A stretch of DNA of 64,000 bases from Myxococcales bacterium (GTDB lineage: Bacteria; Myxococcota; Myxococcia; Myxococcales; Myxococcaceae): NCBI GenBank assembly GCA_016191815.1, contig JACPVI010000069.1, positions 16,412 to 80,411 on the forward strand, written 5' to 3'. Shown piece by piece: positions 18,013-27,235 of the stretch (position 1 is its first letter; every line of letters begins with the position of its first letter). The notes below the pieces were generated by a model. It had not been told where the DNA came from. It made no database searches and saw only the letters and a program-made list of their open reading frames with translations. Made by a program: the position numbers and the translations under genes.

Positions 18013-20541
18013 ATGGCCGATCCGTCATCGCCCGAGCCGGCGGGCCCGCCTCCTTCGGGAGGAGCCGGGGGGGAGAGCACGCCTCTGGATGTCCTGGCGG
18101 ACCGATTGCGGCTGCCGGCGGGGTGGGGCAACCGCGCCGCCCACGGGGTGCTCTTGCTGGCGGTGTCGGTGCTGGCGGCCTTCCTGGTGTCGCCGGGGTT
18201 GTACAGCCAGCAGATCCCGGAGATCGGCCCGGAGGACGTGGGCAAGCCGTTCCGCGCCGCTTCCCCGAGCGGCTTCAAGGCCCGCAGGGACTACGAGGTG
18301 GTGGACAAGGCGACCACCGAGCAGCGGCGGGGCGAGGCGCGCGCGGCGGTGCGGCCGGTGTTCGACCACGACCCTTCGGTGCAACGGGGCATCGTGAAGG
18401 CGCTGCAGGGCGCCTTCGGCGAGATGCAGGAGGTGGTCTCCCAGTTCGAGGCGGAGAAGGGGACCGACAAGGGGCCGAGCCGGCCGCAGACCACCGAGGA
18501 CGCCATGCTCACCTCCCGAAGAAAGCGGGACGACAGCCGCGAGCGAGACGAGCACGAGCTGCTCTACCGGCTCTCGGAGGCGCGCAAGCGCTTCGAGCAG
18601 CACGTCGCGCCGGGCGAGGACGAGGACATGGCGGCCCTGGCCGGGGCCCGCTACTCCCGCGAGGTGGAGAAGGCGGCGGTCAACCTGGTGGAGAGCGCCT
18701 ACCGGGCCCGCATCACCTCCTCCCGGGAGGAGCTCTCCCGGGTTGACCCGGAGGGGCTGGGGATCATGGTGCGGGTGATCGGCGGCAGCGGCGAGCCGCA
18801 CCTGTCGACCTCCTCCACTCCGGTGGTGATGGACGTGCGGGAGGCCCAGTCGGAGCTGGAGCGGTACGCCTCGGTGCCGGGGAACTTGCTCCCCGACTCG
18901 CCCGGCGTGCTCCGGCGCGCGGTGCTCAGGCTGGCCAAGCGGCAGATCCGCCCCAACCTGACCATCAACATCGCGGAGACCGACGCCCGACGGCGCGCCG
19001 CGGCGGACGCGGTGAAGGAGGCGGTGATCACCACCAAGAAGGGCCAGAAGGTGATCGGCGACGGGGAGCTGATCAATGAGACCCACCTGGTGGTGATCAG
19101 CAGCATGAGAGCGCAGACCGACCAGATGGACCTGGTTCAGCTCCAGCTTGGCGGCGCCGGCCTGGTGGCGCTGCTCATCGGCGCCTGCTTCGCCTTCCAC
19201 CGCGCCGCGTTCCGGAGGTTCCGGCCGACCCGGAAGGACGCCCTGCTCCTCGGCGGCCTCCTGGTCGGGATGCTCGGGCTGATGCACCTGTGGGTGATGA
19301 TCGCCGACGCGGTGCACGACCGGTACGGCCACATCCCGGTCGAGGCGCTGTACTACTGCATCCCGGTGGCGGCCGGGGCGGCGCTGGTGCGCTTCCTGCT
19401 CTCCGACGAGCTGGCGCTCTTCTTCGCGATCGTGATCAGCAGCCTCTCCGGGGTGATGATCGGCAACTCGCTGGCCTTCGGGCTTTTCGCCCTGGTGGGC
19501 TCGCTGGTGGCGGTGGAGCGCATCGCCCGGGCCAAGGACCGGGTGGCGATCTTCAAGGCCGGGGTGGCCACCGGGACGGTGCAGGCGCTCACGGTGATCT
19601 TCTTCAGCCTGGCCGAGGGGAAGGGGCTGTCGGTGGACACCATCGCCACCGCGGGCTTCGCCTTCCTCGGCTCGGCGGCGGCGGTGCCGGTGGTGGTGAT
19701 GGCGCTCACTCCGCTGGTGGAGTCGGTGTTCGGCTACGCCTCGGACATCAAGCTGCTCGAGCTGGCCAACTTGAACCACCCCGCGCTCAAGGAGCTGATC
19801 GTCCAGGCGCCCGGCACCTACCACCACTCGATCATCATGGGCAGCCTGGTGGAGTCGGCGGCGGAGGCGATCGGCGCCAACCCGCTGCTCGCGCGCTCCT
19901 GCGCCTACTACCACGACATCGGGAAGGGGAAGAACCCGCTCTACTTTGGGGAGAACCAGAAGGGGGACAACCGGCACGACAGCCTGGCCCCGGCGATGAG
20001 CGCGGTGATCGTCAAACGGCACGTCACCGAGGGCCTGGAGATGGCGCGGCAGTACAAGCTGCCCAAGCTGGTGGCGGACGCGATTCCCCAGCACCACGGC
20101 ACCCGGTTGGTGGGCTTCTTCTTCCACAAGGCGGTGAAGGAGCAAGAGGGCAAGGAAGCGCCGCAGCAGATCGACGAGACCATCTACCGCTACGTGGGCC
20201 CCAAGCCGCAGTTCCGCGAGGCGGCGCTGGTGATGATCGCCGACGCGGTGGAGGCGGCGGCCCGCGCGATGCCGGAGCCCACCTCGCCGAAGCTGCAGGC
20301 GATGGTGCAGAAGCTCATCAACACCATCTTCTCCGAGGGGCAGCTCGACGAGTGCGACCTGACGCTCAAGGACCTGAACCTGATCGCCCAGTCCTTCGTG
20401 CGGACCTTGGAGGGCATCTACCACGCGCGGCCGGCGTATCCTCCCGGCGCGGTGGCGCCAAACCTGCGGCCGGGCGTGGTCGAGCCGGTCAAGGCTGCGC
20501 TCTCGGTGGCCAAGCCCGAGGGGAAGCGCTCGGCGATGTGA
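18013..20541 (+). CDS. pgpH: 7TM-HD family phosphohydrolase (PgpH/YqfF-type)
   Basis: The protein has 842 residues. One N-terminal helix is followed by a large extracytoplasmic domain (~70-365), then seven transmembrane helices (~375-570) and a cytoplasmic HD domain. The HD metal-binding residues are visible: TYHHSIIMG, YYHDIGKGKNP and PQHHGTRL. In Firmicutes PgpH hydrolyses cyclic di-AMP; that this one does the same is inference. It overlaps ybeY by the GTGA junction. Confidence 0.9.
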   Translation: MADPSSPEPAGPPPSGGAGGESTPLDVLADRLRLPAGWGNRAAHGVLLLAVSVLAAFLVSPGLYSQQIPEIGPEDVGKPFRAASPSGFKARRDYEVVDKATTEQRRGEARAAVRPVFDHDPSVQRGIVKALQGAFGEMQEVVSQFEAEKGTDKGPSRPQTTEDAMLTSRRKRDDSRERDEHELLYRLSEARKRFEQHVAPGEDEDMAALAGARYSREVEKAAVNLVESAYRARITSSREELSRVDPEGLGIMVRVIGGSGEPHLSTSSTPVVMDVREAQSELERYASVPGNLLPDSPGVLRRAVLRLAKRQIRPNLTINIAETDARRRAAADAVKEAVITTKKGQKVIGDGELINETHLVVISSMRAQTDQMDLVQLQLGGAGLVALLIGACFAFHRAAFRRFRPTRKDALLLGGLLVGMLGLMHLWVMIADAVHDRYGHIPVEALYYCIPVAAGAALVRFLLSDELALFFAIVISSLSGVMIGNSLAFGLFALVGSLVAVERIARAKDRVAIFKAGVATGTVQALTVIFFSLAEGKGLSVDTIATAGFAFLGSAAAVPVVVMALTPLVESVFGYASDIKLLELANLNHPALKELIVQAPGTYHHSIIMGSLVESAAEAIGANPLLARSCAYYHDIGKGKNPLYFGENQKGDNRHDSLAPAMSAVIVKRHVTEGLEMARQYKLPKLVADAIPQHHGTRLVGFFFHKAVKEQEGKEAPQQIDETIYRYVGPKPQFREAALVMIADAVEAAARAMPEPTSPKLQAMVQKLINTIFSEGQLDECDLTLKDLNLIAQSFVRTLEGIYHARPAYPPGAVAPNLRPGVVEPVKAALSVAKPEGKRSAM

Positions 20542-21071
20542 GCGGCCGCAAGGAGCGCAATCGGGTGGCGATCCGGCTCGCCCATCGAGCGGCGGCGGAG
20601 CTGGAGCCGAAGGTGCGGCGCGGGGCGCTCGCCTTCATGCGCGAGTTGGGTCTTTCGGGACGGGAGCTGTCGCTCGCGCTGGTGGGTGACAGGGCGATCC
20701 GCCGGCTCAACCGCGCCTGGCGCGGAACGGACAGGCCCACCGACGTCTTGAGCTTCCCCGCGGGCGAGCTGGCTCCGGGGGCTCCTCGCCCTTGGCCGCT
20801 CGGGGACGTGGCGATCTCGCTGGATACGGCGAGGCGGGTGGCGGCAGAGGAGGGGGTGAAGCTCGAGGACGAGGTGTGGCGCTATCTCGCGCATGGGCTC
20901 CTGCACCTGCTCGGGTTCGATCACCGCCGGGCTGCGGACGCCGGGCGGATGGCGCAAGCCGAGCGCCGGCTGCTAGGAGGTCGAGGGATGGTGTCCCCCG
21001 GGCGGGGAGGGGCTCGCACGAGGCGGCGGGCTGCGAGCCGGCCCCGCACCGCGCCACGAGTTGGACGGTAG
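20538..21071 (+). CDS. ybeY: Endoribonuclease YbeY with unusual C-terminal tail
   Basis: The protein has 177 residues. GTG at 20538 overlaps the pgpH stop (GTGA). The zinc site HGLLHLLGFDH (HxxxHxxxxxH) is intact, and DRPTDVLSFP is the family signature. YbeY matures rRNA 3' ends and takes part in ribosome quality control. Family members end near residue 150; here about 30 extra residues, Arg/Gly/Pro-rich and of low complexity, follow ERRLLGG. The tail runs toward a region of decayed genes, so the native stop may have been lost by a rearrangement. Confidence 0.9.
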   Translation: MSGRKERNRVAIRLAHRAAAELEPKVRRGALAFMRELGLSGRELSLALVGDRAIRRLNRAWRGTDRPTDVLSFPAGELAPGAPRPWPLGDVAISLDTARRVAAEEGVKLEDEVWRYLAHGLLHLLGFDHRRAADAGRMAQAERRLLGGRGMVSPGRGGARTRRRAASRPRTAPRVGR

Positions 21072-21086
21072 CTGGCTGCGGCTCAG

Positions 21087-21734
21087 TTGCAGCGAGCGCC
21101 TGGCTTGGCTCAGGTGCTCGCGGCCCTTCGCGGATCAATCGACCGGGTGGGGAAGGGAGTCTCGAACGGCGAGATGCCGAGCGCCTTCATCAGGAAGCTG
21201 GTTCCGAGCGATGACGGGGGGTTCGTCGTCTTCGGGGGTGCGGACGGCAAGGGCGAAGTGAAGTTCGACGGTGCCTCGCTCACGGTAGACGACCCGATCC
21301 AATCCTCGGTGCTCCAGTGGTTCTTCGGCCGCATCACCTCTTTCGGTGATTTCGCCGCGCTGGTGCCGGTGGACGGACTCGTTCCTGGCGGTATACCGAC
21401 GGGGTTCGGGCTGACAGCCGAGCGACCGCTCTTGGCAAACGAAGAAGGGAAATGGGTGCCAAGCCTGTCCACAGTGTGCGAGCGCGCTCGGCTGAGCGAG
21501 ATTTCGTCATCCGGCGAGTTGCGCCAGGTGTTCAACCCCATGCCCTCCACCTGCGATGACTCGCCGGAAACTCGCGCCTCACTGAGGTTCGCCCCGTTGG
21601 ACGGCCGCCATGTCGCCGTGGCAGGCAATTTCAAAGGAACGGTCCGGTTCGGGAAGCACGAGGCGCACGTCCAGTCGCCCATCGGCTTCGACATCTACGT
21701 CGGCGTCATCCCCATCGATTCCGCGGCCCCGTAG
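21087..21734 (+). pseudogene. Probable remnant of a secreted repeat protein
   Basis: The open frame is 215 codons; an internal ATG at 21174 is a possible start. There is no signal peptide and no good ribosome site. The text has the feel of secreted beta-propeller-like repeat proteins: GFVVFGGADGKGEVKFDG early and HVAVAGNFKGTVRFGKHEAH...IGFDIYVGVI at the end, the latter like the 'G.F.GtvdFG...l.s.g..Di.v' repeat. The repeats are few and incomplete, and the frame stops just after one. I read it as the 3' end of a larger exported protein. An intact small gene cannot be excluded. Confidence 0.45.
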
Positions 21735-22098
21735 CCTCGGCTGCGCGCTCCTCGCCGCGGTCCGGAAGGACCCTGGCGAGGGGGTCAAGAAGTCAGCCCG
21801 GCAGATGCGAAAGGCGGTGGTGGCGCTCCAGCAGAACTGGGCAGCCCGAGACGCGAAGAAGGAGGACCCACGCCCGATCGACAACCGACTCGACGTGGGC
21901 TGGGGAGCGTTTCACGACCGGCTGGCGGCCTACTCCAAGCTTCCGGTCGACCAATACCCGAAGGCAAAGCGCGCGCAGGAGCTTGTGGCCTTGCTCTTCC
22001 CCGAGGGCCTCACCGAGCGGCAGAAGCCCACGGAGCGGCACCCACTCGGACGTGACCGGGCGGCAGAAGCCCCCGGCGCGGTACATCCTCGGAGGTGA
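21730..22098 (+). pseudogene. Fragment of a conserved hypothetical protein
   Basis: In the frame ending at 22098 a coding-like stretch (VRKDPGEGVKKSARQMRKAV, NWAARDAKKEDPRPIDNRLD, GWGAFHDRLAAYSKLP, RAQELVALLFPEGL) looks like the N-terminal to middle part of a protein family seen in myxobacteria. It breaks off after FPEGL, where repeat sequence begins, and the upstream part of the frame is not protein-like. No start codon with a ribosome site is visible. Confidence 0.4.
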
Positions 22099-22123
22099 CC
22101 GGGCGCCAGAAGACCCCGGCGCG
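22052..22123. repeat. Two near-identical 29-bp direct repeats
   Basis: The copies at 22052-22080 and 22095-22123 start GTGACCGGGCG and end CCCCGGCGCG; they differ at two bases and lie 43 bp apart. The first copy is at the break of the gene fragment above. The rest of 22124-22259 shows no gene, RNA or clear regulatory signal. Confidence 0.6.
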
Positions 22124-22259
22124 CGACCGGCTGGCCTTCGCCTGCAATCTCCGCCGCTAAGGGGCTGGCTTGGGCGGTGGGGGTGTCGGACATCGTACGA
22201 GCGCGAGGCTCGATCGAGACCGGCCTGGTGACTGGAGCGCATCGAGAACGCCCGGCAGC

Positions 22260-22289
22260 TTGACCGCCTTTTCCGGGCGGACCTACGCT
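22260..22289 (+). promoter_or_regulatory. Sigma70-type promoter, leaderless geometry
   Basis: -35 TTGACC (22260-22265), 18-nt spacer, -10 TACGCT (22284-22289), then 6 nt to the ATG at 22296. Confidence 0.65.
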
Positions 22290-22295
22290 TCTGGC

Positions 22296-23273
22296 ATGTT
22301 CCGGAACGCGCTGTGCCTGGGCCTTGTCACCTCGTGCGCGGCGGTGGCGGGTTCTCCCGCGCCGATCCAGTACGCCTCCAACCTGGGTCGGCCTGTCAGG
22401 GAGCAGGTGTGCCGCGCCATGCGGGCCCTGGAGCGGGCCCAGGGGACCTTCCCCTCGGCTGCGGGGCGCTCCGAGGCGAGCTGGGAGTGGACCTCCGGCG
22501 ACGGACGGGCCGCGGACAACGCCTCCGGGGTGGTGGCGCTGGCGCTGGCGCGATCCGAGGAGCTGTGCGGCTCCAGGGGAGCGCTCCGCCGGTACGCCGA
22601 GGCGCGTTCCGCGGTGCACCGCTCCTACGGCTTTTTGTACGACGCAGACGTGGAGGCGCTGGCGATCGCCGCGGCGCGGAGCAAGGACGCAGCCCTGGCC
22701 TCTCTGGCGAGGGAAGCATTCGACCGGAGGCACGAAGGGGCGAACGGGAGGGAGATCGTGGAGCGCTCCTTCCTGTTCAGGAGCGAGCCGTCCCTGGTCG
22801 GCTACGACGCGGCCATGGCGGTCAGGGCGGCGCTCGCGGTCGGCCGCCTGGAGAAGGCAAGGGAGATCGCCGACGCAGCGCTCGCGGTCGCACCCCGGTG
22901 GAGCGAGGGCGAGGATCCCTTCGGGTACCGCACGACCTCACGCGGCGCCCTGCTCGAGGCTCTGGCGATGCTCGATGCCAAGAGCTACAGGCCGCGCGTG
23001 ACCGATCTGTTGCACCACCTCGCGCTCACCCAGGGGAAGGACGGCAGCTGGGCCGGACGGAACACCCAGGCCACCGCCTACGCGGTGCGCGGGCTCTCCC
23101 GCTGGAGCGAGGAGTTCGCATTGAGCAGCGCCGCGCGGGGCCGCCGCTGGCTCCGGCTCACCCAGCTCAAGGCGGGCCCGTGGGCCACCTACAACGATCT
23201 CGTGCCAGAGCCGTTCGTGGGGCCGGTGGTGCCCGCGGTGACCGCGGAAGTCCTTCTGGCGCTGGTGGATTGA
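22296..23273 (+). CDS. Exported alpha/alpha-toroid-like protein
   Basis: The protein has 325 residues. The N-terminal signal (MFRNALCLGLVTSCAAVAGS) may be a lipoprotein signal, since Cys14 follows LVTS, or a plain signal. The body is made of helical pairs, and the last third has GKDGSWAGRNTQATAYAVRGLSRW, which matches the 'DGSW....QATAYAV.AL..' motif of squalene-cyclase/prenyltransferase-type toroids. No catalytic DxDD or metal-binding Cys/His set is evident, so an enzyme call would be speculation. Confidence 0.7.
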   Translation: MFRNALCLGLVTSCAAVAGSPAPIQYASNLGRPVREQVCRAMRALERAQGTFPSAAGRSEASWEWTSGDGRAADNASGVVALALARSEELCGSRGALRRYAEARSAVHRSYGFLYDADVEALAIAAARSKDAALASLAREAFDRRHEGANGREIVERSFLFRSEPSLVGYDAAMAVRAALAVGRLEKAREIADAALAVAPRWSEGEDPFGYRTTSRGALLEALAMLDAKSYRPRVTDLLHHLALTQGKDGSWAGRNTQATAYAVRGLSRWSEEFALSSAARGRRWLRLTQLKAGPWATYNDLVPEPFVGPVVPAVTAEVLLALVD

Positions 23274-23357
23274 ATCGGCGGCACCGAGTCCCGGAGGCGA
23301 CCACGAGCGCTCGCTGCGGCTTGACTCGCGGCAGGCTTCGGCGGGAACCTTCCGCGC

Positions 23358-23909
23358 ATGAGCTCTCCAAACATCGACCTCGATTCGGAAACCATCCAAC
23401 TGGATGGGCAGTGGTGCACGCGCGACGAGCTGGCGCGGAAGATCAAGTCGATGCTCGATGCGGGCGACTACGCCATCTCCCGGCACAGCGCCGCCCTGGA
23501 GCAACTGAACGGCACGCTCGCCGCGCTGCGCACCCTGGCGTTCCGCGCCCTTCCGGAGATGTACGAGGCCCTCAACGCCGCCGCCGGCCACGAGGGCAAG
23601 ACCATCGGCGCCATCCTCCGCGAGGCGGTGAACCAGTACCTCGGCAGCCCAGCCTCCGACTCGAAGCCGGCTTCCGCCCCTGAGCCCCCGGGCCTGTCGA
23701 AGCACCAGGCGCCGGTGATGCCCGCCATCGCCGGTCCGGGCGCACTCAAGGCGGCGGCCAGTCCTCCGCCTCTGCCCTCGGTGGTGGTCGATCGCTCGGC
23801 GATCGTGACCGAGGAGGCCTCGCCCGAGGACGCCGCCCAGGCGGTGAGCCTCACCCCCAAGAAGAAGGAAGAGGACGAGGCCATCGAGAAGCGCTGGTTC
23901 GGCGGGTAG
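23358..23909 (+). CDS. Conserved-looking hypothetical protein
   Basis: The protein has 183 residues and is soluble. Residues 1-95 look folded (TIQLDGQWCTRDELARKIKS, HSAALEQLNGTLAALRTLAF); the rest is Pro/Ala-rich and disordered, ending EAIEKRWFGG. I do not recognise the family. TTGACT sits at 23321-23326, with weak GAACCT 17 nt further and 8 nt before the ATG. Confidence 0.65.
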   Translation: MSSPNIDLDSETIQLDGQWCTRDELARKIKSMLDAGDYAISRHSAALEQLNGTLAALRTLAFRALPEMYEALNAAAGHEGKTIGAILREAVNQYLGSPASDSKPASAPEPPGLSKHQAPVMPAIAGPGALKAAASPPPLPSVVVDRSAIVTEEASPEDAAQAVSLTPKKKEEDEAIEKRWFGG

Positions 23910-23970
23910 CGCTCCGGCCGGGCGCCATCGCCGGACCTCGCGCCGCCGGGCGCTCACATGTTCTGCCGGC

Positions 23971-25344
23971 GTGCTACGAAGGCTCGCCTTGCGCCTCTTG
24001 GACTCCAAGCGCCGCCTATCCCGCGACGTCGGGCTTCTCGCCTCGCTCGCCTGCCTGGTGTGCGGCACCGCCCGCGCCCAGGCGCCGTGGGGCACCGCAG
24101 AGAGCAACCCCGAGGACCTCGCCATCTGGCTGGTCACCTTCGGGCCGGGCGACGACGTGGCCTCATGGTTTGGCCACTCGGCGCTCGTGGTCGTCGACCA
24201 GAGGCTAAAGCGAGGGCGCCTCTACAACTACGGGATGTTCTCCTTTGACCCCACGATGCTGACCCGCTTCGCCATGGGCCGACTCACCTTCTGGGTCGGG
24301 GACGCTCCGGTCGAGGGCACGCTCAGCTTCTACCAGGCGCAAGACCGGGACGTCCGCATCCAGGAGCTGAACCTCTCCCCCGGCAAGCGGATGGAGATCG
24401 CCCGCTTCCTCGCGAACAACGTCCTCCCAGAGAACCGCGACTACCTCTACCACCACTACAACGACAACTGCGCCACCCGGCCGCGCGACGCCATCGACCG
24501 GGTGCTGGGCGGAGAGCTGAAGAAGGCCTACTCGGGCCCCGGGAGGATGACGCTCCGGGACCACACCCGCCGGCACTCGGCGGTGCTTCCGCCCATGAGC
24601 GTCCTGCTCGACTTCCTGATGAACCACGAGATCGACCGGCCGATCGCCGTCTGGGACGAGGCCTTCCTCCCCGCCGAGCTGGAGCGGCAGGTGGGAGGGC
24701 TTCGCTTCGCCGATGAGAGCGGCCAGCCGGTTTCATTTGTCATGCGCGCCTGGACGCCCTACCGCTCCAGCCGGCCTCCGGTGCCCGACCGCCCTCCCCC
24801 CTATGGCCCGTGGATGCTGCTCCTCGGCCTATGCCTTGGCGCCGTCCCTCTGGCGCTCGCCGCACGCCACGGCCTCTCCACTCGCCGGCGGAGGGTGCTC
24901 GCCGGCCTGCACCAGGTCCTGGTCGGGCTGATGCTCGGGCTGCCCGGCCTGGCGCTGGCCATCATGTGGGCCTTCACCGAGCACACCGTCACCTGGCGGA
25001 ACGAAAACCTCCTCCTCGCCAACCCGCTCACCTTCCTCGCCTTGCCGCTGGGGATCGCGCTCTGTGCGGGAGCGCGGTGGGCCAGCTGGGCCCTCGATCG
25101 GGTGTGGCTCGCCCTGGCGGCCACGGGAATTCTCGCCCTGGCGCTCAAGGTCTTACCCTGGTTCGACCAGGACAATTGGCGGCTCATCGCGCTCATCCTC
25201 CCGGCCAACCTGGGGGCGGCGCTGGCCTTCTTCGTCGACCGGAGGGCTCGCCGAAGGGCCGCCACCGATGCCATCATCGAGCTGCCCGCCAGGAGGAGAG
25301 GGCGGCCCGAGGGTCGAACCGCGGAGGGAAGTCATGGCAGCTGA
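23971..25344 (+). CDS. DUF4105 (Lnb N-terminal-like) membrane protein
   Basis: The protein has 457 residues. A signal peptide/anchor (~20-36) precedes a DUF4105 domain (~45-265): VASWFGHSALVVVD, YNYGMFSFD and YNDNCATRPRDAIDR, with a conserved His (FGHS) and Cys (DNCATR) as in papain-like/NlpC-type folds. The last ~180 residues are five or more transmembrane helices. The DUF4105 family includes Lnb, a lipoprotein intramolecular acyltransferase known in Gram-positives; its function in Gram-negatives is not settled, so this is a family call only. GTG at 23971 is the start, and the 3' end overlaps the prfB start by 11 nt. Confidence 0.8.
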   Translation: MLRRLALRLLDSKRRLSRDVGLLASLACLVCGTARAQAPWGTAESNPEDLAIWLVTFGPGDDVASWFGHSALVVVDQRLKRGRLYNYGMFSFDPTMLTRFAMGRLTFWVGDAPVEGTLSFYQAQDRDVRIQELNLSPGKRMEIARFLANNVLPENRDYLYHHYNDNCATRPRDAIDRVLGGELKKAYSGPGRMTLRDHTRRHSAVLPPMSVLLDFLMNHEIDRPIAVWDEAFLPAELERQVGGLRFADESGQPVSFVMRAWTPYRSSRPPVPDRPPPYGPWMLLLGLCLGAVPLALAARHGLSTRRRRVLAGLHQVLVGLMLGLPGLALAIMWAFTEHTVTWRNENLLLANPLTFLALPLGIALCAGARWASWALDRVWLALAATGILALALKVLPWFDQDNWRLIALILPANLGAALAFFVDRRARRRAATDAIIELPARRRGRPEGRTAEGSHGS

Positions 25345-26453
25345 CACAGGACAGAGAATCGAAGCGCTCCGTGCGCGCATCGCCGCGCTCAGGGGGCATC
25401 TTTGACCTCGACCGCAAGCGGTCGAGGATCGCCCAGATCGACCGCGACTCCAGCCAGCCGGACTTCTGGAACGACAACGCCAAGGCGCAGGCCGTCCTCA
25501 AGGAGAAGGCTGCCCTCGAGCAAACGGTAGGCGCCTTCGAGCGGTCCGAGCAGTCGCTGGAGGACGCCAAGGTGCTGCTCGAGCTGGCCGAGGAGGCCTC
25601 CGACGCGGCCACCCGCCAGGAAGCCGAGCGAGCGCTCTTGGCGGTGGACTTCGAGCTGTCCCGGCTCGAGCTGGCGCGGATGCTCTCCGGAGAGAACGAC
25701 CGGGCGAGCTGCTTCATGGACATCAACGCCGGGGCCGGGGGCACCGACTCCATGGACTGGTCCGCGATGCTGCTCCGGATGTACACGCGCTACTGCGAGG
25801 CCAAAGGCTGGAAGGTCGAGATCAACGACTACGTGGCGGGCGAGGAGGCGGGCATCAAGAACGCCTCGCTCCGGATCGAGGGCGAGTACGCCTACGGCTA
25901 CCTCAAGGCGGAGATCGGCGTGCACCGGCTGGTGCGGATCAGCCCCTTCGACGCCAACGCCCGCCGGCAGACCGCCTTCGCCTCGATCGACGTGTACCCG
26001 GAGATCTCCGAAGACATCAAGATCGACATCCCCGAGAAGGACGTGAGGGTCGACGTGTACCGCGCCTCGGGGGCCGGAGGGCAGAAGGTCAACAAGACCT
26101 CCTCGGCGGTGCGGATCACCCACCTCCCCACCGGCATCACCGTGGCGATGCAGAACGAGCGCTCCCAGCACGCCAACCGGGACATGGCCTGGAAGATCCT
26201 CCGCGCGCGGCTCAAAGACCTGGAGGTGAAGAAGCGCGAGGTCGCCCGGGACCAGGCGGAGGCGCAGAAGATGGACATCGCCTTCGGCTCGCAGATCCGC
26301 AGCTACGTGCTCGCCCCCTACCGCATGGTCAAGGACCACCGCACCGGAGTGGAGAAGGGAAACGTCGACGCGGTGCTCGATGGCGAGCTGGACGAGCTCG
26401 TCACCGCCAAGCTGCTCGGGGTGAAGAACCCCAACCGGGCGATCCCCGAGTAG
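25334..26453 (+). CDS. prfB: Peptide chain release factor 2 with programmed +1 frameshift
   Basis: Translation starts at ATG 25334 (GGAGGGAAG upstream) and meets TGA at codon 24 (25403-25405). A +1 shift at CTT-TGA-C continues in the frame from 25404 to 26453, for a 372-residue protein. The stop-recognition tripeptide SPF ([12 protein letters not shown]) and the catalytic GGQ ([14 protein letters not shown]) are present. RF2 releases peptides at UGA and UAA. The internal stop is the classic autoregulation: low RF2 gives a pause at UGA and more shifting. The internal Shine-Dalgarno AGGGGG is in place. Confidence 0.95.
25391..25406 (+). promoter_or_regulatory. RF2 programmed-frameshift site
   Basis: AGGGGG (25391-25396) acts as an internal Shine-Dalgarno three bases before the slip codon CTT (25400-25402), followed by TGA-C (25403-25406). 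Spacing and bases are as in the known prfB site. Confidence 0.93.
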
Positions 26454-26503
26454 GAAGACCCTCCGGGAAGAGCGCCGAGGCTCACCGGTTGTACGCTCGC
26501 CTG

Positions 26504-27226
26504 ATGAGGTTCCTGGCTGCCATCGGACTCCTGGCCGCGGCTCCGTCGCTGGCGGAGGACCGTGTGGCCCAGGCTCGGAAGGACCAGGCAGCCGCGGTGG
26601 CCGAGGCGTTTCGCGCCGCCGGCGTCTCCTACCCGCCGCGCGAGCTGTACCTCCGCGCCTTCAAGGCGGAGAAGGAGCTGGAGGTGTGGGCGGGCGAGCC
26701 TGGAAAGCCCCTGGTGAAGGTGAAGGCCTTCCCCTTCTGCTACGCCTCGGGCGAGCTGGGCCCCAAGCGCCGGCTGGGCGATCTCCAGGTGCCCGAGGGC
26801 TTCTACCGGATCAACCACTTCAACCCCCGGAGCAACTTCCACCTCTCCCTCGGAGTGAGCTACCCCAACGAGTCGGACCGCATCCTCGGCGAGAGGGGAC
26901 GGCCGGGCGGCGACATCTACATCCACGGGAGCTGCGTCAGCATCGGCTGCATCGCGATCGAGGACGGGCCGATCGAGCAGCTCTACCTCATGGCCCTCGA
27001 TGCCAGGGAGCGGAGTGGAAAGCCCGTCCCGGTGCACATCTTCCCGCACAGGCTCGATGACGCCGGAATGGCCGAATTGGAGCGCGCGCACGGCTCGAGC
27101 CAGCCGCTGCTCGACTTCTGGAAGTCCTTGCGGCCGGGTTATCTCCTCTTCGAGGAGAACCGCCGGCCGCCGCTGGTGACGGTCGACGCCAAGACGGGCG
27201 CCTACCGCATCGCCCGCGGGAGGTAA
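26504..27226 (+). CDS. L,D-transpeptidase (YkuD/YafK-type), exported
   Basis: The protein has 240 residues. I chose ATG at 26504 over TTG at 26489 because it starts a clean signal peptide (MRFLAAIGLLAAAPSLAED). The YkuD catalytic motif is clear: YIHGSCVSIGCIAI, with the nucleophile Cys in SIGC and the His in HGSC. It has the YafK-like lead-in FPFCYASGELGPKRRLGD. Such enzymes make or break 3-3 peptidoglycan cross-links or attach lipoproteins. TACGCT (26492-26497) lies 6 nt before the ATG as a possible -10 box. Confidence 0.9.
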   Translation: MRFLAAIGLLAAAPSLAEDRVAQARKDQAAAVAEAFRAAGVSYPPRELYLRAFKAEKELEVWAGEPGKPLVKVKAFPFCYASGELGPKRRLGDLQVPEGFYRINHFNPRSNFHLSLGVSYPNESDRILGERGRPGGDIYIHGSCVSIGCIAIEDGPIEQLYLMALDARERSGKPVPVHIFPHRLDDAGMAELERAHGSSQPLLDFWKSLRPGYLLFEENRRPPLVTVDAKTGAYRIARGR

Positions 27227-27235
27227 GCTCTCCCG

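Noticed and set aside
18025..20424. A 799-codon minus-strand frame opposite pgpH
   Set aside because: The plus-strand frame has the HD motifs; this is a shadow made by third-position GC.
22124..22259. Stretch between the direct repeats and the next promoter
   Set aside because: Searched for a gene, RNA or att site; none supported.
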